A stretch of DNA of 64,000 nucleotides, from positions 1-64,000 of the forward strand of contig DATKRK010000451.1 of assembly GCA_035532215.1 (NCBI GenBank), in the 5' to 3' direction. The position numbers and the translations under genes were made by a program. Source of the DNA: JAICIG01 sp035532215. Its GTDB lineage: Bacteria > Planctomycetota > Planctomycetia > Pirellulales > JAICIG01. Of the stretch, positions 26,776-34,148 are shown piece after piece (position 1 is the first letter of the stretch; every line of letters begins with the position of its first letter). The notes under the pieces were generated by a model, which did not search any database, had not been told where the DNA came from, and saw only the letters and a list, made by a program, of their open reading frames with translations.

Positions 26776-28100
26776 AAATCATCTATCTGGCCGCCGGCGC
26801 CGCCGGCATGTACTGCGGAAGTTGCCTGCACGACAACACGCTGGCCGCCGCCTTGATGGCGTCGGGGGCCGACGTGCTGCTCGTGCCGACCTACACCCCG
26901 ATCCGCACCGACGAGGCCGACGTCAGCCAGAGCCGCGTGCTGTTCGGCGGCATCAACGTTTACTTGCAGCAACTTTCGCGCGTGTTTCACTACACGCCGC
27001 GCTGGTTCGATTCTCTGCTCGATTCGCCGCTGCTGTTGAACGCGCTGACGAAAATGAACTTCAGCGTCGACGCCGCCAAGCTCGGCGGGCTAACCGTCTC
27101 GATGCTCGAAGGCGAACAGGGCCGGCAGCGCAAGGAACTCGACAAGCTGGTCGACTGGCTGGCCCGCGAGGTGCGGCCCGACGTGGTGCACCTTTCCAAT
27201 TCGATGCTCTCGGGCATGGCGCGCGAGATCGGCCGGCGGCTGGGCGTGCCGGTGGTCTGCTCGCTGTCGGGCGAAGATATTTTTCTGGAAAAGCTCGTGG
27301 CGCCGCACTACGACCGGGCTCGCGACGTGCTGCGCGAGCGGGCCCGCGACGTGACGGCGTTCGTCTCGCTCAACCGCTACTTCGCCGAATACATGACCGA
27401 GTACCTCGACATCGAGCCCGAGCGAGTCCACGTCATTCCGCACGGCTTGAACCTGGCCGGTCACGGTTCGCGCCGCGGCAGCTCGCCGGGCGAACCGTGT
27501 ACGATCGGCTACCTGGCCCGCATTTGCTACGACAAGGGGCTGCACCAACTGGTCGAGGCCTTCAAGCTGTTGAAGGACCAGCCCGGCCTGCCGCCCGTGC
27601 GGCTGCGCGTGGCCGGGTATCTAGGGGCCGGCGATCGCAAGTACTTCGACGAACTGCGGGCCAAGATCCGCGATTGGAAGCTGGAGCAGGATTTCGAATA
27701 TCTCGGCGAATTGGACCGCGCCGAGAAGGTCGAGTTTTTACAGTCGCTCGACATCATGAGCGTGCCGACCGTCTACCGCGAGAGCAAGGGCTTGTCGATT
27801 CTGGAAGCGCTGGCCAACGCCGTGCCCGTCGTGCTGCCGGCCCACGGCGCCTTTCCCGAGTTGATCGAAGACACCGGCGGCGGACTGCTGTGCGAGCCGG
27901 GCGATCCGGCGTCGCTGGCGGAGAAGCTCAGGCAACTCGTGCTCGATCCGGCGCAGGCCGAAGCGCTCGGCCGGCAGGGCCAAGCGGCGGTCCACGACCG
28001 TTACAACGCGGCCCGGATGGCCGAACGGACGCTGGCCCTCTACAAACAACTCTTGCCCAGCCGCGTGAGCCAAGATGCCGCAGCCGCCAGCGTTCGCTAG
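26772..28100 (+). CDS. GT4 family glycosyltransferase
   Basis: A 442-residue GT-B glycosyltransferase. The N-terminal domain begins IIYLAAGAAGMYCGSCLHDN, a glycine-rich start common to a subset of GT4 enzymes. The C-terminal donor domain holds CTIGYLARICYDKGLHQLVEAF near residue 240 and SKGLSILEALANAVPVV near 340, with the EX7E-like acidic pair. There is no signal peptide. It is translationally coupled to the chorismate-lyase-like gene and downstream of the cyclase and prenyl synthase, so it may glycosylate their product, as sugars decorate hopanoids in other bacteria. The sugar and acceptor remain unknown. Confidence 0.82.
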   Translation: MKIIYLAAGAAGMYCGSCLHDNTLAAALMASGADVLLVPTYTPIRTDEADVSQSRVLFGGINVYLQQLSRVFHYTPRWFDSLLDSPLLLNALTKMNFSVDAAKLGGLTVSMLEGEQGRQRKELDKLVDWLAREVRPDVVHLSNSMLSGMAREIGRRLGVPVVCSLSGEDIFLEKLVAPHYDRARDVLRERARDVTAFVSLNRYFAEYMTEYLDIEPERVHVIPHGLNLAGHGSRRGSSPGEPCTIGYLARICYDKGLHQLVEAFKLLKDQPGLPPVRLRVAGYLGAGDRKYFDELRAKIRDWKLEQDFEYLGELDRAEKVEFLQSLDIMSVPTVYRESKGLSILEALANAVPVVLPAHGAFPELIEDTGGGLLCEPGDPASLAEKLRQLVLDPAQAEALGRQGQAAVHDRYNAARMAERTLALYKQLLPSRVSQDAAAASVR

Positions 28101-28110
28101 TCGATTTTAC

Positions 28111-28260
28111 GTAGCCCAGGCATTTATGCCTGGGTATCCCCGCGCCAAATCCCCCCGTTTTCCGATAGTCGCCGTGCGGGCCGCAACGCGGCCCGCAAGG
28201 CGACTATCGGAACTGGGGATCCAACGATTCGCGGATCCCAGGCATAAATGCCTGGGCTAC
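28111..28260. repeat. Nested palindromic element family D
   Basis: A 150-base element. The outer arms GTAGCCCAGGCATTTATGCC and complement are each themselves palindromes (CCCAGGCATTTATGCCTGGG). An inner pair TCCGATAGTCGCC / GGCGACTATCGGA sits at 28161-28173 and 28199-28211 around a central CGGGCCGC hairpin. No gene. It lies downstream of the glycosyltransferase gene and could act as a strong transcript 3' structure. Confidence 0.85.
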
Positions 28261-28361
28261 ATAAAACGCGGCCGCGGCGGAACGAATCATGATGCGACGC
28301 GTCTCTCGATCGCATTCGCCGCTCCGTCTTTTCGTTTGCGCCGTCGCCCGAGGCCGATTCA

Positions 28362-28775
28362 ATGCCCGCTTTGTTCCGCACCACGCGCCGCGTCGAGTTT
28401 CACCATACCGACGCGGCGGGCATCGTCCATTTCTCGAAATTCTTCCTGTTCATGGAGGAAGTCGAGCACGAGTTCTTGCGCTCGCGGGGCCTGAGCGTGA
28501 TGATGCGAGACGCCGAAGGCGTACTGACCTGGCCGCGCGTGTCGGCCCGTTGCGATTACACGAGCACCGTCAAGTTCGAAGACGTGCTCGACGTCGAACT
28601 CGACATCAGCCGCCTTGGCGAGAAGAGCATGACGTTCGCCTTCCGCTTCGCCCACCAAGACCGGGAAATCGCCGTTGGGCAAGTCACGACCGTCTGCTGC
28701 CGCATCGAGAGCGACGGCGCGCCGCGGTCGATCGCGATTCCGGCGGAGATTCGCGAGAAGCTAACGGCAGGATAG
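28362..28775 (+). CDS. Acyl-CoA thioesterase, 4HBT/hotdog family
   Basis: A 137-residue hotdog-fold thioesterase hydrolysing an acyl- or aroyl-CoA. The 4-hydroxybenzoyl-CoA thioesterase motif FHHTDAAGIVHFSKFFLFMEE (residues 13-33) includes the catalytic Asp17. Cytoplasmic, normal length. Planctomycete relatives include DHNA-CoA thioesterases of menaquinone synthesis, but no other men genes are in view. It is co-oriented with the terpenoid genes but separated from them by repeat element D, so membership of that operon is uncertain. Confidence 0.85.
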   Translation: MPALFRTTRRVEFHHTDAAGIVHFSKFFLFMEEVEHEFLRSRGLSVMMRDAEGVLTWPRVSARCDYTSTVKFEDVLDVELDISRLGEKSMTFAFRFAHQDREIAVGQVTTVCCRIESDGAPRSIAIPAEIREKLTAG

Positions 28776-28871
28776 CGATCGAGCGTCGTTGCCAAACGCC
28801 GCCAATGCCAACTCAGCTCGGCAAGGTTGCAACTTGCGCTCCGCCGTTACGCAGTTTTCCTATCCTGTCTG

Positions 28872-29063
28872 CCACCAGCTTTAGCTGGTGGTTTCGGCTA
28901 CAGCGCTCTCTTCCTTTTTAGCCGGCTTCAGCCGGCTTGCGACCCATTTGGAAGCCGGCTTCAGCCGGCTTGCATTTGGCGGCGCGCGGCTGGCGAGAGA
29001 CGCACAAGCCGGCTAGAAGACAACAAGTGTTGTTGCTCGCATACCACCAGCTAAAGCTGGTGG
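28872..29063. repeat. Nested palindromic element with internal repeats
   Basis: The outer arms are both palindromes: CCACCAGCTTTAGCTGGTGG at 28872-28891 and CCACCAGCTAAAGCTGGTGG at 29044-29063. Between them AGCCGGCTTCAGCCGGCTTG appears twice (about 28921 and 28951), with a third partial inverted copy AAGCCGGCT near 29008 and the hairpin CAACAAGTGTTGTTG. The architecture resembles the element at 28111-28260, although the sequences are unrelated. The following 160 bases to 29224 hold nothing recognised. Confidence 0.85.
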
Positions 29064-29224
29064 CAAGCGACAAAGAACCCTCGCTACTGAATTTCCGCTG
29101 TGGTGGTAATGAAGTTATCCAATCCCCGTTCTCGGTTCGCCGACGCGCCGCACTGGTCGCATAACTGCGCTTCGTTCAGCGTCTTCTCGCCTTCGCGAAA
29201 GCCTCGTCTTTCGCCGTGAAGCCC

Positions 29225-30003
29225 CTATTTTCGCCTGTAAAAATGATTGATAGCGCGACGGATCGCGATGCAGCCGCCACCCATGGCGACGCTGGCCGAC
29301 GAAACCAACGAAATCAGTGGCGGAAAGGACATTTCTTCAAAAACGTGTAATACGGATGGATAGTTTGAGTAAGCCCACATCATTATGAACATTAGTACGA
29401 AAAGGCACCCCAGAGTCGGAATTGCGCTGCCGACAAAAAAGGTTCGGCAATCACCCTTTCCGTACGCGATTCCCAATATGGAAACCGCTGCAAAAGTGAG
29501 TGAGACCGCCACTGTTCCTGCCCCCGTAAACGGAGATTCAGGTCGCACGAACAATAATGTGCAAATTGTGGCGACAAGCGTCGGTATGGTTTTTGCAAAC
29601 GACCTGGAAACATTGCCCCAAATATGGAAGCGCCGACAAAAATAATCGTAATCCCGAGTAAGAAGGGGCCAATATCGGACAATGGCAGTGCCGCGCACAG
29701 CAGTGTACATGCTGTGGCGGCGGAGACGGGTATGATTGGCAATCGCCGGGGGATTAACGCGGCGATTCGCGCCTGAAATCGGCCATTAGGCGACCTGGGC
29801 GGTGTTCGGGAGATGCGAGAGCGGACGAGTGAGTCGATCGCTACGCCGAAACAATAGCCGGGCGCCGTTGTGATGCAAAAGATTAACAACGTAGGTGCAG
29901 CTATTTCGGGGCAGCCTGCAGCGAATGCCGCGAGCACACAGAGGCCGGTCACGACCAAGAGGAGCGTCTTGAGCGAAAATTGCGGACGCTTTTTGAAAGT
30001 CAT
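29225..30003 (-). pseudogene. Frameshifted planctomycete membrane protein gene
   Basis: Two overlapping minus-strand frames read as one protein. The first starts at the ATG at 30003 with FKKRPQFSLKTLLLVVTGLC, a typical planctomycete small membrane-protein start, and continues through several hydrophobic helices to GAMFPGRLQK. The second resumes with TIPTLVATICTLLFV and ends at 29225. The switch is a -1 shift exactly at an A5 run (complement of 29590-29594): one extra A would join them into about 259 residues with six or so membrane spans. It is either a recent frameshift or a homopolymer sequencing error. AT-richer than its neighbours. Function unknown. Confidence 0.7.
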
Positions 30004-30203
30004 TCGGAAATCGTGCCTCACTTGGCCATTAGAGGCCCGCGCCTTACGGCCAGCGAACAATCGTTCGTCGAACGCGCCGAGCGTCAGCAGAAGCTTTTCG
30101 CCGGGCCGAGTCAACGCTAGCCTCGATTCCCTCGCCGGAACACAGCGAGAATCCGACGGCTCAAGCCCTATCCCCCCGCCATCGTTCCTAGTAACTTACC
30201 AGC

Positions 30204-31151
30204 ATGCCCGGTTATTTGGAAAATTTGACTTTACGTCTGGCCCAAGGCGTGAGCCAGTTGCCCGAGGAGCTGCGCCAGCGGCACGCGGCTTATCTGCTGG
30301 CCGCGCAGCGCGACGACGGCGGCTTCGCGGGGCGCGAAGGGGCGAGCGACTTGTACTATACGAGCTTCGCGCTGCGCAGCATGGCCTTGCTAGGCGTGCT
30401 GGATGGCGAGCCGGCGGCGCGGGCGGCGGCGTTTCTCAAGAGCCGGCTGGCGGGCCAAACGCCGATCATCGATTTCGTGTCGCTGTTGTACGGCGCCGCC
30501 TTGCTCGATTCGGCCGCCGGCATCGACGTGTTCCGCGAGGCGCCGGCCGGCTGGCAAGACAACCTGGCGGCGCTGTTCGAACAGTTTCGCCGGCCCGACG
30601 GCGGCTACGCCAAAACCGAAGTCGGCCAATCGAGCAGCACTTACCATACGTTTCTGATCGTGCTCGCTTTGCAACTCATCGACCGCATGCCGCCCGAGCC
30701 CGAGCGGCTGGTCGCCTTCGTCCGTTCACGGCAGCGCGAGGACGGCGGCTTCGTCGAGATCGGGCCGATGCGCAAAAGCGGCACGAACCCGACCGCCGCC
30801 GCGGCGGGCCTGCTGAATATCTTGAACGCTTTCGACGACGAGACTCGCGATAGCGTGTGCGGCTTCCTGCTCGACGTGCAGAACGACGAAGGGGGCTTCA
30901 CGGCCAACACGCGGATTCCCTTGGCCGACGTGCTGAGCACGTTCACCGCCGCGCTGACGCTGGCCGACCTTGGCGCCCTGGCCGAGATCGACCTGCCGGC
31001 AGCCAGCCGTTACGTGCAGTCGATGGAACAGCCCGACGGCGGCTTCCGCGGCGGCGCCTGGGACGAAGGCGTCGACGTCGAGTACGCGTTTTACGGGCTG
31101 GGGGCGCTGGCGCTGCTCGAAACGGCGCCGGCGCCGCCGGACGATCGCTGA
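30204..31151 (+). CDS. Prenyltransferase beta-subunit-like toroid protein
   Basis: A 315-residue alpha/alpha-toroid protein made of repeats ending DDGGFAGR, DGGYAKT, EDGGFVEI, EGGFTAN and DGGFRGG, closest in pattern to eukaryotic Rab geranylgeranyltransferase beta. Aligning by repeats, the zinc ligands appear changed: Asp242 is kept (PLADVLS), but the expected Cys is Leu244 and the expected His is Tyr294 (DVEYAFYGLG). It is thus unlikely to be a zinc protein prenyltransferase; a terpene-binding or cyclase-like role is possible. Single gene about 2 kb past the terpenoid cluster. No signal peptide. Confidence 0.75.
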   Translation: MPGYLENLTLRLAQGVSQLPEELRQRHAAYLLAAQRDDGGFAGREGASDLYYTSFALRSMALLGVLDGEPAARAAAFLKSRLAGQTPIIDFVSLLYGAALLDSAAGIDVFREAPAGWQDNLAALFEQFRRPDGGYAKTEVGQSSSTYHTFLIVLALQLIDRMPPEPERLVAFVRSRQREDGGFVEIGPMRKSGTNPTAAAAGLLNILNAFDDETRDSVCGFLLDVQNDEGGFTANTRIPLADVLSTFTAALTLADLGALAEIDLPAASRYVQSMEQPDGGFRGGAWDEGVDVEYAFYGLGALALLETAPAPPDDR

Positions 31152-31249
31152 GCGAGCCCCGCGAGAGATGCAGTTCGCGGTTGGGTCCGCCCTCGCCTAA
31201 GTTCTCTCGAAGAGAGAGGAACAAGCCCGAGAAGGTCGTGCTTGGTCCG

Positions 31250-31813
31250 CTACTTTCCCGCGCGTTGAGCTTCGAGCAGCAGCTCCAGATAGCTGCGGCG
31301 TTCGCTTTCGCCCAGCGTTAGCGCCGCGGCGAGCGCCGCCAGCGCGGCCTCGGCGCGCGGCAAACTCTTGTCGTCGGCGATCAATTCGAGTTCGACGAAC
31401 GAGCCGACTCGCTCGACTTCGTCGAGCGAGACTTCCACGAGCTGTCCCTGCCAATCGAGATGCGTCTTGCGGCGTCGCTTCTCCACCGTCGCCACTGGCC
31501 GAAAACCGAGCGCTTCGAGCAGGCAGCCGAAATCGGCCAGCACGTCGTCGCCCGGCGGCAAATCCAATTCGAGTTCGCGCCGCGTCTTGCTCTCGGCATT
31601 GACTTTCGGCCCCTTGTACGTGACGCGATTCGCGGCGCCGGCCCGCCGCAGCCGAAGCGCCTCGTCGGTGACGGCGAAATCGCGCGCCGGATGCGCGTAG
31701 TAGCGATCGGTCTGCAACTCCGGCTCGCCGGGCTGGCCGCCCAGTTCCGACAATCGCGCCAGCAGCGCTCGAAGTTCCGTGACTCGATATTTGCGTTCAA
31801 CCTCGAATTGCAT
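31250..31813 (-). CDS. CYTH domain protein (class IV adenylate cyclase-like)
   Basis: A 187-residue CYTH/CyaB-type protein. The signature ExExK occurs at the very start (FEVERKYRV), followed by conserved basic and acidic strands (TDRYYAHPARDF, LRLRRAG, RVTYKGPK, RRELELDL, KRRRKTHLDW, VEVSLDEVERVGSFVELEL) lining the triphosphate tunnel. Such proteins make cAMP or hydrolyse thiamine or inorganic triphosphates; the sequence does not decide which. It is convergent with the toroid gene. A CHAD protein, the frequent partner of CYTH, lies 5 kb away at 36.9 kb. Confidence 0.85.
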   Translation of the reverse strand: MQFEVERKYRVTELRALLARLSELGGQPGEPELQTDRYYAHPARDFAVTDEALRLRRAGAANRVTYKGPKVNAESKTRRELELDLPPGDDVLADFGCLLEALGFRPVATVEKRRRKTHLDWQGQLVEVSLDEVERVGSFVELELIADDKSLPRAEAALAALAAALTLGESERRSYLELLLEAQRAGK

Positions 31814-32045
31814 CAGGGCGCCAGATTTGGGGTGTAGGTTTAACCGGCCTCATGCCGACCTTGAACCGTGACGAGAAACGCCGCGATTCGGCGGTTCAGT
31901 TTTGGATTGCAATTTATGGACCTCCTGTCGTATAGGCAAGCGCCTCGCCCGCGTGCGAACAACTTCGTTTGCCGCGCCGCCGACGCCCCAGCATGTTAAT
32001 GGCGCCCTGTTTGCCGGCTACGCGGCTTCGAACTCGGAAGAGCGC

Positions 32046-32075
32046 TTGGCGTTCTTCGGACATCTTGTTTACAAT
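32046..32075 (+). promoter_or_regulatory. Possible sigma70-type promoter for gnd
   Basis: TTGGCG at 32046-32051 and TACAAT at 32070-32075 are separated by 18 bases, about 130 bases before the gnd start. The surrounding gap 31814-32207 has no gene; it also contains a direct repeat of TTCTTGCGATCAACA at about 32124-32157. Planctomycete promoter consensus is not well enough known to be sure. Confidence 0.3.
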
Positions 32076-32207
32076 CTCGGCCGGACGCGCGGGCCAACGC
32101 CGCCGGCGCGGGGCGCGGAGGTTTCTTGCGATCAACAGATTCTTGCGATCAACAAGCGAACCGATCGCGGCGGCGGGCCGCGGTCATCGGCAGGAAGGAG
32201 TCGGACG

Positions 32208-33242
32208 ATGCAACTGGGCATGATCGGGCTGGGTCGAATGGGCGCCAACATGGTGCGGCGCTTGATGCGCGCCGGCCACGAGTGCGTGGTCTACGACGTA
32301 CACCCCGAGGCCGTGCAGTCTCTCGTCAAGGAAGGCGCCATCGGCGCCAATTCGCTGGAGGATTTCGTCAAGCAGCTCAAGCCGCCGCGCGCCGCTTGGC
32401 TGATGGTCCCCGCCGCCTTCGTCGATCAATCGATCGCTTCGCTCGCCGCACGGCTCGCCAGCGACGATTGCATAATTGACGGCGGCAACTCGTACTACCA
32501 CGACGACATTCGCCGCGCCGGCGAACTGAAGCCCAAGGGCATTCACTACGTCGACGTCGGCACCAGCGGCGGCGTGTGGGGACTGGAACGCGGCTATTGC
32601 CAGATGATCGGCGGAGAAACGCAGGTCGTCGAGCGGCTCGATCCGATCTTTTCCGCCTTGGCGCCGGGCGTCGGGAGCGCCGAACGCACGCCGGGCCGCG
32701 AACAGGGCGGCACGGCCGAACAGGGCTGCACGGCCGAACAGGGCTATCTGCACTGCGGCCCCAACGGCGCCGGGCACTTCGTCAAAATGGTGCACAACGG
32801 CATCGAGTACGGCATCATGGCCGCCTACGCCGAGGGCCTGAACATCCTGCACCATGCCAACGTCGGCAAGCGGCAAGATGAAATCGACGCCGAAACGACG
32901 CCGCTGCGGAATCCGGAATACTATCAATACGACATCAACCTGGCCGACGTGGCCGAGCTTTGGCGCCGCGGCAGCGTGGTCGGCTCGTGGCTCTTGGATC
33001 TGACGGCCAGCGCTCTGCTGAAAAGCCCCGACCTGGCCAAGTTCGCCGGTCGCGTGTCCGACTCGGGCGAAGGCCGCTGGACGATCACCGCCGCCATCGA
33101 CGAAGCCGTGCCGGCGCCGGTGCTGAGCGCGGCCCTCTACGAACGCTTCAGCTCGCGCGGCGAGGCCGAGTTCGCCGGGAAGCTGATGTCGGCGATGCGG
33201 TTCGAGTTCGGCGGGCACATCGAGAAAGCGGCAGGGCAGTAA
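32208..33242 (+). CDS. gnd: 6-phosphogluconate dehydrogenase, decarboxylating
   Basis: A 344-residue enzyme converting 6-phosphogluconate to ribulose 5-phosphate in the pentose phosphate pathway. The short form (about 300 residues, often NAD-preferring GndA type) is recognised by MIGLGRMGANMVRRL, DGGNSYYHDD, VGTSGGVWGLERGYCQMIGG and HFVKMVHNGIEYG (catalytic Lys and His). AGGAAGGAG precedes the ATG at 32208; an extension upstream is not protein-like. Between LAPG and YLHCGP lies an insertion of roughly 22 residues with the repeated TAEQG, coded by an 18-base tandem repeat. A HAD phosphatase gene begins two bases after the stop. Confidence 0.93.
   Translation: MQLGMIGLGRMGANMVRRLMRAGHECVVYDVHPEAVQSLVKEGAIGANSLEDFVKQLKPPRAAWLMVPAAFVDQSIASLAARLASDDCIIDGGNSYYHDDIRRAGELKPKGIHYVDVGTSGGVWGLERGYCQMIGGETQVVERLDPIFSALAPGVGSAERTPGREQGGTAEQGCTAEQGYLHCGPNGAGHFVKMVHNGIEYGIMAAYAEGLNILHHANVGKRQDEIDAETTPLRNPEYYQYDINLADVAELWRRGSVVGSWLLDLTASALLKSPDLAKFAGRVSDSGEGRWTITAAIDEAVPAPVLSAALYERFSSRGEAEFAGKLMSAMRFEFGGHIEKAAGQ
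32695..32750. repeat. 18-base tandem repeat inside gnd
   Basis: Two full copies of an 18-base unit (GCCGAACAGGGCTGCACG type) and a related preceding one (GCCGCGAACAGGGCGGCACG) lie in frame inside gnd, adding the residues EQGGTAEQGCTAEQG just before YLHCGP. The short gnd family normally passes straight from LAPG to that strand. Confidence 0.85.
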
Positions 33243-33244
33243 CC

Positions 33245-33925
33245 GTGACGAAAACTGAAAGCGTCGTATTTCTGCTCGACGTCGATAACACGCTGGTGGA
33301 TAACGATCGGGTCGCGGGCGATCTGAAACGCCACCTGATCGAGGCCTTCGGCCACGAACGGCAAGAGCGCTACTGGGCGATCTTCGAGGAACTGCGCAGA
33401 GAACTAGGTTACGCCGACTACCTGGGTGCGTTGCAACGCTACCGGGTCGAAAACCCGCGCGACCCCAACTTGCTGGCCATCTCCTCGTACCTAGTTGACT
33501 ATCCGTTCGCCAATCGGCTGTTTCCCGGCTCGCTCGATGTCATCGAGCGCCTCAACGAGTGGGGTTCTGCCGTGATTTTGACGGACGGCGACGTGGTATT
33601 TCAGCCGCGCAAGGTCGAACGCTCGGGGCTGTACGACGCCGTCGCAGGCCGCGTGCTGATCTACATCCACAAGGAACAAGAACTTAACGACGTCGAAGAG
33701 CGCTATCCGGCCGAGCACTACGTGCTGGTCGACGACAAGCTGCGAATTCTGACGGCAATCAAAAAAGTCTGGGGGTCGCGGCTGACGACCGTCTTTCCGC
33801 GGCAAGGCCACTACGCCCACGACCCGCAAGCGCTCGCCGACTACCCGCCGGCCGACATCACGATCGAGCGGATCGGCGATCTTTTGGGATACGATCTGCC
33901 CGCCCTGTTGAAAGCGGCAGGGTAA
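33245..33925 (+). CDS. HAD family hydrolase
   Basis: A 226-residue haloacid dehalogenase-fold phosphatase candidate. Motif I is LLDVDNTLVDND with the nucleophile and acid aspartates at about residues 11 and 13, motif II VILTDGD near 110, and motif IV HYVLVDDK near 159. A helical cap lies between motifs I and II. It starts with GTG at 33245, two bases after the gnd stop, so the two are likely cotranscribed and the substrate may be a sugar phosphate; this is inference. Length and motifs are normal. Confidence 0.82.
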   Translation: MTKTESVVFLLDVDNTLVDNDRVAGDLKRHLIEAFGHERQERYWAIFEELRRELGYADYLGALQRYRVENPRDPNLLAISSYLVDYPFANRLFPGSLDVIERLNEWGSAVILTDGDVVFQPRKVERSGLYDAVAGRVLIYIHKEQELNDVEERYPAEHYVLVDDKLRILTAIKKVWGSRLTTVFPRQGHYAHDPQALADYPPADITIERIGDLLGYDLPALLKAAG

Positions 33926-33939
33926 TGGAACGATTCTGG

Positions 33940-34098
33940 AAAGGAGATGGGGGGATGAGGAGGAGATGAGGGGATGAAGATTGAATTTTTTACCTGACAT
34001 GCGCAGTTCGGTGATTTCCGAGGCTCGGTTACGGACCTCGAATTGACTAACTCCTGTCTTTCATCTCCTTATCTCCTCTGCATCCCCCTATCCCCTTT
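33940..34098. repeat. Purine/pyrimidine inverted repeat
   Basis: The left arm, 33940-33979, is a G/A tract starting AAAGGAGATGGGGGGATGAG. The right arm, 34059-34098, is its imperfect complement ending CCCCCTATCCCCTTT. Arms of about 40 bases enclose an 80-base spacer. Strand asymmetry is extreme, so triplex or stable hairpin formation is possible. It lies between the HAD hydrolase gene and pgi, with no gene in it. Confidence 0.8.
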
Positions 34099-34148
34099 AA
34101 AAAAGCCGGACCGACCCCCGGCGATCGCCTTCGCTGAGGAATAAGAAC

